Below, one piece after another: positions 37,061 to 48,290 of a stretch of 64,000 bases of DNA. The DNA is from Sorex araneus (Eukaryota > Chordata > Mammalia > Eulipotyphla > Soricidae): assembly GCF_027595985.1 (NCBI RefSeq), contig NC_073308.1, positions 11,299,928 through 11,363,927 of the forward strand. Reading direction: 5' to 3'. Position 1 is the stretch's first letter. Each line of letters starts with the position of its first letter. Under the pieces are notes generated by a model. The model made no database searches and was not told the DNA's origin. It was given only the letters and a program-made list of their open reading frames with translations. The translations under genes were made by a program, and so were the position numbers.

Positions 37061-37594
37061 CTTCCTTAGAGGTGAGCTGCTCGCCCTCCTCAAGGAGCCT
37101 GATCTCCCTGCCTGTGTTCTGTGTAGTTTCCTCTTGGTCCCTCCTTGCCTCTTTCTAACCCCCTTCCCCTCCCCAGTATTTTAATTTTTTCCCTCTGTTG
37201 ATGTCTTCTTCTTCTTTGCAGAGTCATTCCTCCTGATCAAAATAGGCAAAAGGGAAAATAAATTTCCCATTAAATATAGTATACAATTAAATAGTTTTAT
37301 GGAAAAGCATTCTTTGTGCTTAGAATGTATGTACAAATAAAATCCGTAATGTCAATAGCAGATATCCAGGATGAAGCAAGTCAAGGACATATGTCTATTG
37401 CATATGCAATAGTTATGGAAAGAAGACAAAAGTCAGAAATATTGAATGGAATAAAAGAATTAATGGACCCCCGAAATGAGCAGTGAAATGGAAAAAATAG
37501 AAAACAGTCATCTGAGAAGGAAAGAAAGGAGGCAGCAGGACGGCAGGCTGAACCCAGCCACGGGCTCGGGAGGAAGCGCCGTGGGGCAGGCACT

Positions 37595-37745
37595 GCCTCC
37601 CTCAGCCTCCCGCATTTGAACCCTGGAATTGCAAATGGTTCCCCAAGCACCACCAGGTGATTTCTGAGTGCAAGGCCACACCCAGCAATACCTGAGTATT
37701 GATACCTGAGTATTGCTGGGTGTGGCCCCAAAACAAAACAAAAAC
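37595..37745 (+). mobile_element. SINE (SOR-like), diverged, with short internal duplication
   Basis: TTTGAACCCTGGAATTGC, AGCACCACCAGGTGATTTC and GCTGGGTGTGGCCCC. ATACCTGAGTATTG occurs twice in tandem. Confidence 0.6.
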
Positions 37746-37756
37746 TCCAACCACAT

Positions 37757-37925
37757 CAGGGCTGGCGTGGTAGTACAGTGGGGAGGGTGCTCGCCTTGCA
37801 TGTGGCCGACCTGGGCTCAGTCCCTGGCATCACATATGGCCTCCTGAACACCGTCACGAGTGGCCCCTGAAAACAGAGCACAGTAAACTCTAAGTATTAC
37901 CAGGGGTGATCCCCCAACAAAAACA
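37757..37925 (+). mobile_element. SINE (SOR-like)
   Basis: GTACAGTGGGGAGGGTGC, CTTGCATGTGGCCGACC, CCTGGCATCACATATGG and an A-rich end with CAAAAAC. Confidence 0.75.
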
Positions 37926-37989
37926 AAAATCCAATCATATTCATTTTAATTGATCTAAATAGCTCAATTAAAAGGCATAAATTCTGGGA

Positions 37990-38989
37990 GTGTGGTGCTG
38001 CCAGCAGGTCAACCTGCACCTGCGGAGCAAGTGCTTCAGTAGCCTGGTGGTGCCTTCAGGCTTCCCGATACCCCCAAATTGCCATTGTGCCTTTGGCCGG
38101 ACCTCAACAACTTGGGACTAAGTTTACCAAGAAATTGGCCAAAAGTTAGGTATGTGGGAGCCACGCCCACAAACCACCTCTGGCTCAGCTATACAAGTTC
38201 ATTTATCGGCCTTATTTCAGAGACCCACAGATAAATCTCGAAAGAGATCAAAAGACACAATTAATCTCGGACCCAGCATGGCTGGACAGACTGGGGTAAA
38301 CTGGAGTGGGGCAGGTTGGCCTGTGCCCTCCCAAGTAGAGCCCCCAGCAGCCACTTGCTTCTACAATCCAAAATTGCCGCCATACCCGTGGCCTGACTCC
38401 ACTGTCTCAGGACAGACCTCACTAAGATATAATGTGCTGAACATTCGGGTATGTGAGTTTTGTGACTGAAATCTCCAGGCTTTCTCAGAGTTGGGGTTGG
38501 CTACCTCCCCCACTTCCCAATATTCCTGGAAGCACTGGCAGTCACCCCCATGAACCAACTCCAGCACCACCCTGTAATCTTTGCTGCCCGCCTTGCTTCT
38601 GAGAACCCTAAATAAATCTCGAAAGAGACCAAAAGCTGCAGTTGAGCTCGGACCTGCGCATGGCTGAACAGACCGGAGTAAATGAGAGGGGGGGAGGTTG
38701 GCCTGTGCCCGCTCAAGCAGAGACCCCAGCAGCCACTTGCTTCCACAATCCAAAATCACTGCCGTATCCTTGGCCTGACTCCACCATCTCAGGACGGACC
38801 TCACCAAGAAATAATCTGCTTAAAATTTGAGTATGTGGGTTTTGTGACTGAAATTTCCAGGTTTTCTTGGGGTTGGGATGGACTACCTCCGCCTGCCTGC
38901 CTGTACTTCTGGAAGTCTCGGCAGTCACATCCACATCCCAAAGCTGCCACCCAATTGAAAAGCTACTCCAGCCTTACCATCCAGATAAA
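37990..38989 (+). mobile_element. Composite element A: tandem ~381-bp units
   Basis: The landmark ATAAATCTCGAAAGAGA occurs at 38231 and 38612, a 381-bp shift. Each full unit carries the same series: GGTTGGCCTGTGCCC, CAGCAGCCACTTGCTTC, GGCCTGACTCCAC, GTATGTG.GTTTTGTGACTG. A partial, more diverged unit precedes them from about 37990 (GGCCGGACCTCAACAA...AGGTATGTGGGA). The units run directly into an L1 3' UTR. Confidence 0.75.
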
Positions 38990-39280
38990 AATACCAGATG
39001 CCCTGAACAAACACCATGACCTCTTAGCACCTGTATTGCAAATCACAATGCATAAAAGGAAAAGGAGAGAGAGAGAGCAAGAAGGAAAGTGCCTCCCATA
39101 GAGGGAGGCTGGGGGTAGGGGGCTGGGGGCTGGGGACAGGGGTGGGGAAATGGGGACAATGGTGGTGGGAGGTGTGCACTGGTGGAGGGATGGGTGCTGG
39201 ATCATTGTATGACTAAATCCCAATTATAAATAGCTTTGTAATGGTCTATCTCATAGATATCCATTAAAAAAAATTTTTTT
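38990..39280 (+). mobile_element. L1 3' UTR portion of composite element A
   Basis: AGAGAGAGAGCAAGAAGG, CCCATAGAGGGAGGC, a G-rich tract, GCACTGGTGGAGGG and TATCTCATAGATATCC followed by A- and T-tracts match the L1 tail at 26.8-27.1 kb. Confidence 0.8.
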
Positions 39281-39296
39281 AAAGTAATTGGAGTTC

Positions 39297-39485
39297 GGGG
39301 CCGGAGCGATAGCACAGCGGGTAGGGCGTTTGCCTTGCACGCGGCCGACCCAGGTTCGATCCCCGGCATCCCATATGGTCCCCCAAGCACCACCAGGAGT
39401 AATTCCTGAGTGCAAAGCCAGGAGTAACCCCTGAGCATCGCTGGGTGTGACCCAAAAAGCAAAATAAATAAATAAATAAATAAAT
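39297..39485 (+). mobile_element. SINE (SOR-like), consensus copy inserted in element A
   Basis: Complete from GGGCCGGAGCGATAGCACAG to GGGTGTGACCCAAAAAGC with an (AAAT)n tail. Perfect 16-bp duplications AAAGTAATTGGAGTTC flank it at 39281-39296 and 39486-39501. It splits the tail of the composite element and is therefore younger. Confidence 0.95.
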
Positions 39486-39490
39486 AAAGT

Positions 39491-39555
39491 AATTGGAGTT
39501 CATGTCCAGCTCAATCAACTTAATCAATGGCTGAATAAATAGCAGAACTCCTACA
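39491..39555 (+). repeat. 3' tail shared by composite elements A and B
   Basis: GGAGTTCATGTCCAGCTC, ACTTAATCAATGG and CTGAATAAATAGCAG.ACTCCTAC recur in the same order at 48586-48691. Confidence 0.8.
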
Positions 39556-39904
39556 ATTTAAAATAGGCAAGAACTGATTGTATATTGCTTTCAAAGAAAA
39601 GCATTTTAAGTAAAGATACAAATAGGTTAAAGATAAAATATGTGGAAGCAACAAAATTAAAGAGTTGGTTTCAGAGAGACAGACCTCAGAGCTAAGCTCC
39701 TCTACGGGGAGAGACGGTCTGTGTACAGTGACCAGACAGACAAAGCTCCTGACGTCAAGTGGACGCGATGCTAAATGCCTCTGCAATACACAGATCATCA
39801 AAATACACAAAACAAAAACAGCTGCAAGAAATTCTGTTCAGTCACAGTTTACAAATCCTAAAATATTCTCTCTAAAATAACAAGTCAGTAAAGGCACAGA
39901 GACC

Positions 39905-40045
39905 TGGGGCTAGAGCGACAGTACAGTGGGGAGGGCGCCTGCCTTGCCTGTGGCAGACCTGGGTCCAGTCACGAGCATCCCATCGGGTCCTGAGTCCTTC
40001 AGGAGTGATCCCTAAGCACAGCCATTTGTGGCCCAAAAACATGAA
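39905..40045 (+). mobile_element. SINE (SOR-like)
   Basis: GGGGCTAGAGCGACAGTAC, CTTGCCTGTGGCAGACC, GAGTGATCCCTAAGCACAG and GTGGCCCAAAAAC are readable. Confidence 0.75.
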
Positions 40046-43000
40046 AAAGGTAGAAAGACCGGAGAACAACAATGGTCCTGATGGTCACAGGGACACAGCC
40101 ACAGGCCACGCAAAATGTGCATGGTGCAGACTTGGGCCTGAGCTCTGCGTCATGATAGGCAGTTGTCCGGCCAAAGTGTAATGACTACGAACCCAGTAAC
40201 AGAAAGATCTCTGCAAACTTCTCAGCAATAAAATAGATTTCTGAATAACCTTTTGGTATAAGGAAAATTCAATAAAAGGAAAATTAGAAAGTGCTTCGAA
40301 CAAGATGAGAGTGAAACTGCACAAACTATCGAAGTTTGTGGGACTCAGCTCTAGCAGCACTGAAACAGCACATCAGAGAGAAGAGGACAACGAGGTCTCT
40401 CCAGCACAGAAGCAGCCTGTCAGTGCAGTCACCTCAGGGGCATGACGTGCTCGCAGGGACGAGGCGCTGTGGCCAGTACAGGCACTTAGGTCCCGAGAGC
40501 CCCTACATGCATGATCCTAGATGGGGAAAAATACTAAGAAAGTGAGAGAAAATTAAACCTAAGTATTCAGGAGAAAGTAAAAATACATAGGTCAAAGAGG
40601 AACTTCACGAAAAGACAAATCACTAAGGGCCAGAAAGTCAGTGCTTTAAGTGCAATCTCTCGAATTGAAGCATCACCCTGAGCATCACCAGTGATACTCC
40701 CAGAGGCCCTGGACCACCCCAGGTAATCCCAAGCAGCACCGCATCCTTAGGCCCTGGCACCCACCCCCGGCAGGTTGGCTGAGAATAGCTGTGAGGCCCC
40801 AATCATGGTGAGGAAAGCATTCCTATGGAGCAGAACTTCTCAAGAAATTGTTCCAACCCGGTTCTATAGGTATGTAAAACAGGGACACAAACCAAACTCT
40901 CGCTAATAAAAATCATAAAGAAGTTTATTTTTAAGTGAAATTTAAAATATTTTCACAAGCTCCACATTCAGTTACTTCACCCCCATATGGAGTCATGCGC
41001 CCAAGAAGTCTAAGAAGCTTGGTGACAGAGGTAGATGGAGGGCTGAGGCCAAGGTCACAGAGAAAAGCTTGTCTACTGGAGTTGGTGCAAATGGTCATCC
41101 TGGTCTAGAAAATAATGAATGTAGGGAGGCACTGGCAGACAATTCTGCAAGTGTTCGAGGCCTCTGAGGCACTCTGCACGACCCACACTACCATCTGCAG
41201 GGCAGATGGGGCAAAGGGCAGCAGGTGACTTTGCTGAGTTTGCGAGTGGATGAGGAGACATTTCTTGGTCCAAAGCCATGGAAAAAGTATGTCTAAGTGT
41301 CCTGTGCAGGCCACCCTCCCCGTGACACACAGGCGATCCTCTGCACTGAATTTCCTGGAAGGGGAATCTTTGGGGACAAAGGTGCCCTGGGTACAGAGTC
41401 CCGGGCAGGACCACAACTCTCCTGAGGAACATTCAAACAGAACCAGAGGTCCAGTCAGGTGCCTGCAGGCTCGGGAAGGTAAGTCCTCCTTGGAGGTCTC
41501 TGCAGAAGAAGCAGACCCCTGGGCCTTCTGGGGTGCTCCATGGTCCTTGAGCCCACTGCCAGGTCTCAGCTTCCCAGGCCATTCCAAGGCCACCCTCTTC
41601 AGGCGCCACGTCCAAACTCACACCTGACTCGAGCTGACACGAGGCACAGCTCGTTCCTGGGTGGGCAGCGGGAGTCAAGTCACTGAGCGAGGGGCACTGT
41701 CCACCTGAGAGGTGGCCAGCTCTCCCTTTGGGGAACAGAGTGTGCTGGCCTCTGCCACTGGATCCCATGGTCTGGCCGGCCCTGCTGCCCGTGCTCTGTC
41801 GGGCTGACTCAGCCAAACGAGTGCCAGCAGCAGTGCGAGAGGAGGCCATGTCCCTGCTGACCATAAGCTCCTGGCTGCAAATCCAGAGTGTGATGCCTGC
41901 CCCTGGCTCTGGCACCTCTTTCATGCCTGAGGCTGAGGGGACTCTGGCAGTGCCTGGGGTGCTCCCCCCGCCCCGCCCACCTCTGTGCGCCTTCTGCCCT
42001 CACTGCAGAGACCAGCAGCTCCACTGCCACCACTTCCTGATACTCAACAGTCAGCCATAGGTGGACCCAGGGCGTCACTTCCAATGCATCTTCCCAGAAG
42101 CCCTCATGACCAGGTGGATGTCCCCCGATGGTTCTCACATTCCCCCTCGGCTCCTGACTCCACAAGCCCTGCCCTGCAGGAACAGTGATGGGATCCAGCC
42201 CCACAGCTTGGAAGTTGTTGTCAACCCTGCCCAAGCAGGATGCGACCGGGGGGGTCCCCTCTGTCAAGCCCTGAGCAGTGTCCAGGGTGATGCCCTTCAC
42301 AGACCCTCTCCCACAGACCCATTCCTGCCCTCAGCACAGTCCCCAGTGCTCCCCAGAGGAGGCAGGGAAGGTCTTCCCAGCCCAAGCAAGACCATGGCCA
42401 AAACCTTGCAGCTGACGGCCAGGCAGCCAGAGCAGCCCGTGAGTCCACGCCTACCTGGGACCAGCTGCCTGCGTGAGCACAGGCCTTAGCCTGTCTGCCA
42501 GGGCACGGAGGCGGAAGCCTCTGCTGGTGGGAATCTGGAATCCAGACTCCAAACCCAGGGCTGGTGCAGTCCTGGTCCCTGCGGGCCAGGGTCTCAGCAG
42601 CCCAGCCTCGAGGGACGTACAGGAGCAGATTCTCAGAGCAGTGCTGCCGACATGAAGGTCCCCGAAACAAAGGAGGCAAGTGCACAGCACAGCAAGGTGG
42701 CCAGCAGTGCTCGGGAGTCTGAGACACAGAGTATCCTGAAGGGGACTCTGGGGTGGTCACCCGCTCTGACGACACTGGCCCCATGTATGTGGGTGGGTCA
42801 TGCAGACTGCAGCTCAGCAAGTCAGCTGTGGAAAACTAACTGAGCTTCTGCTGCAGGCACACGCACACAACACATCCAGACAACGCACACTCAGAATGGT
42901 GACACAGTCTCGCATTCGCCTGAAATAACAATGAAGAACCTTCGCGATCCCGCTGTCGCCTCTCCAACCACAGGAGCCTGCGTAGCCAACCTGGCCCTCC

Positions 43001-43339
43001 CAGGCCAGTTCCACCGAGGGACAGCAACTGCCTGGGTGCCCGCATCACTGCCTCACTCTCTGTCAACGGGCGGGGGTCTGTCCATGTCTCTCCTTCCCAG
43101 ACGCCAACCCCAGGGCTCGCCTCTCAGGGCCTGAGGAACTGCAGCGGGGCTGCTGGCTCCGGGCAAAGAAAGAGCTACCAGGAGCCCTCTTGCTGACAGG
43201 CCTATGTGGAGGGGGTGGCCTGCCCAGGCATGGATGTGGACAGAGCTGGCGTGTCTGGGAGGGGACCATGGGGAGAAGCTCAGGCATACCCGCTGCTAAG
43301 TAGGAGTGGCCCCACAGAGGGTCTTACTGATTGTGCATA

Positions 43340-43535
43340 GGGTCAAACCTGGCTGTGCTCAGGGCTCACTCCTGGCTCTGTGCTCAGGCTCACTCCTGAC
43401 TCCGGGCTCAAGGCTCACTCCTGACTCTGTGCTCAGGCTCATTCCTGGCTGAGCCTGGGGACTGAACTTGGGTCAGTCACATTCAAGTCAAAGCCTAACA
43501 TGCTGTCCTAACTCTCTAGGCCTATGTCGGAACTT
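43340..43535 (-). mobile_element. SINE, reverse orientation, with amplified body
   Basis: The reversed body motif (TGTGCTCAGGCTCACTCCTG) is repeated about four times with a ~30-bp period before the reversed head (AGTCAAAGCCTAACATGC...TCTCTAGGCC). Confidence 0.65.
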
Positions 43536-43824
43536 TTATAAGTAATCCCTGCAAATCTGTTAAAAACAAATAAACAAGCACCTGGGCCATCCCCACAGAC
43601 CCACTGGAAACTAGTCAGGGGGTGAGATGGAGCATTCTCAGGAGCTTCTGAGCCCCTGGGAGCCCTGCGCCCAGCCCCTCGGGAGCACATGGACAGGACT
43701 CAGCGGGCCGTGGCACTAAGCTGCCTGGCCTCCTGCACACTGCCCACTCCAGCTCCACCAGCCCCAGGAGCCCAGAGACCCCACTGCCACCCACTCCCAA
43801 GGGTGCAGAAAGGGCTCCGCTTGC

Positions 43825-43951
43825 CTGCGCAGCCCAGAGGTAGTCCAGCCGGAGCTTGATGTCCACCTGCCGGGCATGGAGGGCCAGGGCGCAGGAGAAC
43901 AGCAGGATGGCCATGATGGGCTCCGAGCTGTGCCCAGACACAGTGCCGCCG
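43825..43951 (-). CDS. ADCY1: ADCY1 exon 14: TM12 and start of cytosolic linker
   Basis: 127 bp, residues 428-470. GGTVSGHSSEPIMAILLF.. then CALALHARQVDIKLRLDY.. and LWAAQ. The hydrophobic IMAILLFSCALALH is the last helix of the second membrane domain; RQVDIKLRLDYLW starts the helical linker to C2a. The acceptor is TCTCCTCAG/CG (completing an Arg codon). The exon must end at CAG because exon 15 starts AEEE. The following bases are GCAAGC, so the donor is GC, with otherwise good consensus. No GT donor lies within a few bases. Confidence 0.95.
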
Positions 43952-44086
43952 CTGAGGAGAATGGGGGAGACCAAGTCAGCACCAAGGCTCGGTGACCGGT
44001 ACAGACCCTCCTCAGAGTGCGGGACAGGCACAGGGAGCCCCCGCTCCAGGCCCTCCTGCGGGTCTGCCCTGACCACAGACACCTAC
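43952..44086 (-). other. ADCY1 intron 13
   Basis: 135 bp short intron; donor GTAGGT, acceptor CTCCTCAG. Confidence 0.85.
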
Positions 44087-44322
44087 CGCACGGCCTCCGC
44101 GTAGCCGCTGAGCTCCAGAACCAGGATGTAGGACGCCGTGAGCACGGCCAGCAGGATCACTTTCGGCAGGGAGGACACACGCAGAAACACGGCCAGGGGC
44201 AGAGTGCCCACCTGGCCGCAGAGCAGAGCGTGGGGCACAGCGTCGCCAGAGGGGGCGCCAGGCGTCAGGACCACCAGGGACGCGTTGGGGCGGATGCTCC
44301 AGGCCCAGGGCAGGCAGCCCAC
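44087..44322 (-). CDS. ADCY1: ADCY1 exon 13: extracellular loop, TM10 and TM11
   Basis: 236 bp, residues 350-428. It starts VGCLPWAWSIRPNASLVVL; NAS is a probable N-glycosylation site in the extracellular loop. A variable stretch (TPGAPSGDAVPHA) follows, a few residues shorter than in human by recall, then helices LLCGQVGTLPLAVFLRV and VILLAVLTASYILVLEL. It ends GYAEAVR with the Arg codon split. The acceptor is CCCCCAG/GTG, phase 0, and the donor CG/GTAGGT. Loop variability with strict conservation of the helices is usual for these proteins. Confidence 0.95.
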
Positions 44323-44877
44323 CTGGGGGGGACAGGGCGGGGCAGGGCACGGCCTCAGAACTCAGCAGGCCCAAACCATCACAGCACCGGCCGCTGCCCA
44401 AACCTCCTCCCCACAGTCCACTTCTCCAGTACCCACTCCCCAAACCCACTCCCAAACCCTAACCCGTACCCACTTCCTATACCCACTCCCCGTACACACT
44501 TCCTCTACACACTTCCCGTACCCACTCCCCACTCCCCCCAGTGGGGCCCCACAGGCCCCCTGCTCAGTGTCCACACTGACGCTCGAGCAACTGAGCACGA
44601 GTCCCATCCCCACCTCAGAGAACCAGCCATTGAGTTACTCCTGCACCAGCCACAGAGACCGTCCTGCCTCCACTGCCCCCACCCCCTCCCTGTCCCTCCT
44701 CCTCTTCCCTGCCTCCCTGCTGCCCCTCCAATCCGGCTCTACTCTCCCTGCACTAGGAAGGTACAGGTCCTGTTTCCTCCAGGCCCAGCGTGTCCCCCAC
44801 TGGCTCCTGCGTGCTCAGGCCCGTCTCTGAACCCACGAGCCTCCCCCAACCCCAGCTCCTCGGGCTGCCCTCCTCAC
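44323..44877 (-). other. ADCY1 intron 12
   Basis: 555 bp with a C-rich short tandem repeat in its middle, listed separately. Confidence 0.8.
44428..44535. repeat. Short-period tandem repeat (CCCACTCCC...)
   Basis: Imperfect ~17-19-bp units of the form TACCCACTTCC / TACACACTTCC. Confidence 0.75.
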
Positions 44878-44967
44878 CACACAGCCTTGGGCCACGGCGT
44901 AGACCAGGACTACTATGAAGATGCACAGGACGGTGCGGATCTGGATGGTCAGGCAGCCTGGAAAACA
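44878..44967 (-). CDS. ADCY1: ADCY1 exon 12: TM9
   Basis: 90 bp, exactly 30 codons, residues 320-349, phase 0 at both ends. CFPGCLTIQIRTVLCIFIVV.. continues LVYAVAQGCV. Apart from the short polar start, the exon is one transmembrane helix. The acceptor is GCCGCGCAG/TGT and the donor GTG/GTGAGG. It is nearly identical to the human segment as I recall it. Confidence 0.96.
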
Positions 44968-45477
44968 CTGCGCGGCAAACGCGTCACTTCCCCAGAGTAC
45001 ATCAGGAAGCTGGGCCATGTGGCAGAAAACAATCCCAGCCCAAGGCAGCTGAGCACTGGGGCCTCTGAGGGGCCCCCACATGCACCCCTGCTTAGTGCAC
45101 ACACTCATCTCACACGTGCGCCCTGCACCATACATATGTTGGTTTCCCTGGAAGCTACAGCCTTCCTCCTCTGTACTCACACTCCGACGTGCTCAGCACT
45201 GAGACAGTCTCAGTGCGTTAATTGTCTTGGCATCTTCAAAGTGACTTCAAACTGAGTCCTGCTAGCTCACGAATTATTTCTTCACTTATTTTTTATATGT
45301 TTGAACTGAGATTGATTATTTTCCTCACAAAGGTAAATAATACTTATAAGTGTGTTTCCAATAGATCATGTATTAATAAATTAGATGGAGTTTAGTATTA
45401 GAAATTGGTTAACTCTAATTTTTTAAAAAAATCATACTGATTTAATATCGGTCAATATCCCTTTTCTGGTCTGTCTG

Positions 45478-45645
45478 TTTGGGGGCCACACCTGGCTGTG
45501 CTCAGGACTTACTTCTGTCTTGCTGCATTCAGGGATCACTCCTGGTGGGCTCAGGGGCCATATGGGGTGCCAGGAATAGAACCTGGGTCTGCCACATGCA
45601 AGGCAAGTGCCCTCCCCACTGTGCTGTCGCTCCAGCCCCTAACTC
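45478..45645 (-). mobile_element. SINE (SOR-like), reverse orientation, well preserved
   Basis: GGGGGCCACACCTGGCTGTG, GGGATCACTCCTGGTGG, GGCCATATGGGG, AGAACCTGGGTCTGCC and CACTGTGCTGTCGCTCCAGC form the complete reversed element. Confidence 0.9.
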
Positions 45646-46409
45646 TAGTTTCTTTTAACACGTTCAGCAACATCCAGCAAACATTTTCACCAAGTGAGAA
45701 GCTCTCCTCAGACTCACATTCATGGCACGAGTGACCCTTCCAGCTGCAGGACAGGGCCGAGCAGAGGGCACCCCTCCAAGGCCCCCTCCACACTCAGCCT
45801 GCTGCTGCCCACCCCCTGCCTGCTCACTCACGCCCAGGACAGGGCTCAGAGCAGTGTCCACGACTATCCTCCACCAGACACCGGCAGAGCTGTGCGGCAG
45901 GGGGCTGCTCTCCGCCACTGCCCATGCCGCGGCCTGCAGCACTTCCCTCCTGGGCTGAGCCCTGGCCCCTGGGGTGGGATTGGAGTCTCAGTGAGGCAGG
46001 GGTGTGCAGCTCCTGGGTGGCCCGGTGGGACCCCAGGGCACAGCCCTGGAGCTAGGAACCAGGAAGAAATGGCACAGAGGTCTCCCGTGTCGACTCTTCT
46101 CTGCAGAAGCACACACCCACGCGCCCAGTGAGTGCGCTCTGACACCTCCTGGCTGCACCAAAGGGCGAGCAGGTGCTTCAGCCACTCTGGGGGGCTGCGG
46201 ATCCATTTGATGCTAAACCCACCGTAGGCCAGGCCACCAGAAAGCCTCATTTCTCCTGAGACTCTGACCCCCCGAGATTCCTCTTCCCCATCCTGTCAGC
46301 AGCAGTTAGTTCCACACACCTTCTCGGTCTTTCCTCAAAACCAGTGCTCAAGAGCCACTGGAGTCCTGGCCTGGACACTCGCCTATGACTGCCCAGGGCT
46401 AGACGAAAG

Positions 46410-46540
46410 CAGAGGGCCAGAGCAACAGGACAGCAGCAGGGTTGCTTGCCCGCATTTGATCCCCACCGTTCCACATGAGCCCCGAGCACTGTGAGGAGTG
46501 ATTCTGAGTGCAGAGCAGGAAGGACCCCTGCCAGTGTGGG
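46410..46540 (+). mobile_element. SINE (SOR-like), short, diverged
   Basis: GGGCCAGAGCAACAGGAC, GCATTTGATCCCCACC and GAGTGATTCTGAGTGCAGAGC remain. Confidence 0.6.
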
Positions 46541-47734
46541 CCAATCGACCTCCGGGGAAAGCAGAGTCACTGCAGGGCTGAGCAGAAGGAGGCGACCTCG
46601 TGCCCCACTGGCCGTGGCGAGGGCGATTGTGTCTGCCCAGGGCTGGAGTCAGCAGCAGCCCTGGGTTCCTGTTTTCCCAGCTTCCCCTGGGGCCCGGCCA
46701 CTGTCTGAGCAGGAGCTTCAGGGCCCACTGTGGCATGGGCCTAGGGCAGCTGGACCCTGTGGCTGAGATGCAGCTCCCCTGCCCTGAAAACCAGCCTCAG
46801 GAAACGCCCCATGGACTCCCCCAGATAGCACCCGCTCCCCAGCTTACTTGCAGAGAGGGGACTAGAAGTGTGGCTGCAGATCAACCCCTGGGCAGCGGCC
46901 AGTGGCCTGGACAGTGAGGGGCCAAAAAGAGGCAGATCGGAAGATCAGGCACAAGGAAAATGTGTCGAGCGGAAGAGGGATACGGGTCAGTCTGGCCAAG
47001 TGGGAGAAAACTGTGAACATGCTTGGCCCATGCGAGCATTCACCAATGGTAACCTCAGCAGAGGGGGACATCAGTCACCACAGCCACTGTCCCGTGGGCC
47101 CATGACCCAAACACCCATGGTGGTGGTGAAGGAGGTGCATGGGGCTTTCTGCTCCCCAGAGCGGGCGGGATGGACTGCAGAGCACTCAGCCTGCCACAGT
47201 ACACACCAACACTGCGCCCAAGTCCAGAACCTTCTAACGGACATGCGAGGAGGGACCTGTGGCAACAGCACTGACCGTGGACAAGCTGACGCAGCCACAA
47301 GGCGTCACCCTCATTAGCCACGTCATGCCTCAGCAGCAGACGGGTCACACTAGAACACACGTGCTCAGGGAGCAGAGCACTGCCTTCCCACTGCAGGCCT
47401 CCCCAGGAACTGCCCAGGTGGGCAGAACATCTCACGCTCCATCACTGGGCACGCACCTGGCTAGCTCTGGCCTTGCCCCGGGACCACCACCTTGAGGATC
47501 AGAGACTGAGATAGCCCTGCAGATCCTGTCTAGTGCAGTGCCAGAAGCTGGGCAGCACACAGTGACATTCACGCATGCAGCATCAGTCTGGCTCTGTGGG
47601 ACCAGGGGAGGATGGTGGGGGCACCTGGACACAGGTGTGGGTGCGGGCAGGAGCTCTGCAGCCCTGAAACCTCGGCACTGGTAACACCCACAGCCATGTT
47701 TGATGCCTTGGGGAAAAAGGAACAAAAGCCACTG

Positions 47735-48290
47735 GGTCCAGGACTGAATCTCCAAGATGCATGGCGGCAGAGGCGCCGGGCTATCCCCAGCTGCCTGCCT
47801 GCTCTTCAGCCTGGTTATCATGCCCACAATGTGCCTCCGAGCGCCACCTTAGTGTACCAACAGCCCTGGCCCAGAGACACAGCAGCGAGTCCCAGAAGAC
47901 ACCACAGAGCCGAGATCTCTCCAGGCCCCATACCAAGCCAGTTTCACCAGTGCACCCCAGATGGAACAGGTGCAGTCTCCCCGCTACTCCAGGTGGAATC
48001 CAGGCAACCAAGAGCTTCCACAAGCAAGGCCCAGTATGCAGGTTGCAGGACTAAATCTCCATGCCACATGGCGGCGAGGTGCTGGGCTGTCTCTGCCGGG
48101 TCCCCACCCACTCATCGGCCTGGCTGTCACGTCCACAATGTGCCTCCGGGCACCATCATTAGCGCACTAACAGACCTGGTCCAGAGACGCCCAACTGAAT
48201 CCCAAAATGGACTAGGCCCTACAGAAATGTCTCTGGAACCTAACCGTGTACAATCTAGGATTCCAGAAGCGAGTGGCCGCAGCACCCATG
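47735..48290 (+). mobile_element. Composite element B: tandem ~307-bp units
   Basis: GGACTGAATCTCC...CATGGCGGCAG at about 47741 recurs as GGACTAAATCTCC...CATGGCGGCGAG at about 48048. Both are followed by CGGGCTATC/TGGGCTGTC, CCACAATGTGCCTCCG, GCACCA and CTGG.CCAGAGAC. The second unit leads into an L1 3' UTR. These units are not obviously related to the ~381-bp units of element A. Confidence 0.65.

Larger units (their letters stand above)
31347..43824 (-). other. ADCY1 intron 14 (12.5 kb, GC-AG type)
   Basis: The largest intron in the window. It holds many SINEs, an AC microsatellite, an old L1-like fragment and the composite element at 37.99-39.56 kb. 31400-33190 and 40050-43330 show little recognisable apart from chance ORFs. 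The donor dinucleotide at 43823-43824 is GC. Confidence 0.8.

Noticed and set aside
38205-38989. Tandem units as an ERV LTR pair
   Set aside because: The two copies are directly adjacent with no internal region, primer-binding site or polypurine tract visible, and they continue into an L1 3' UTR; an LTR origin of the unit is not excluded but is unsupported.
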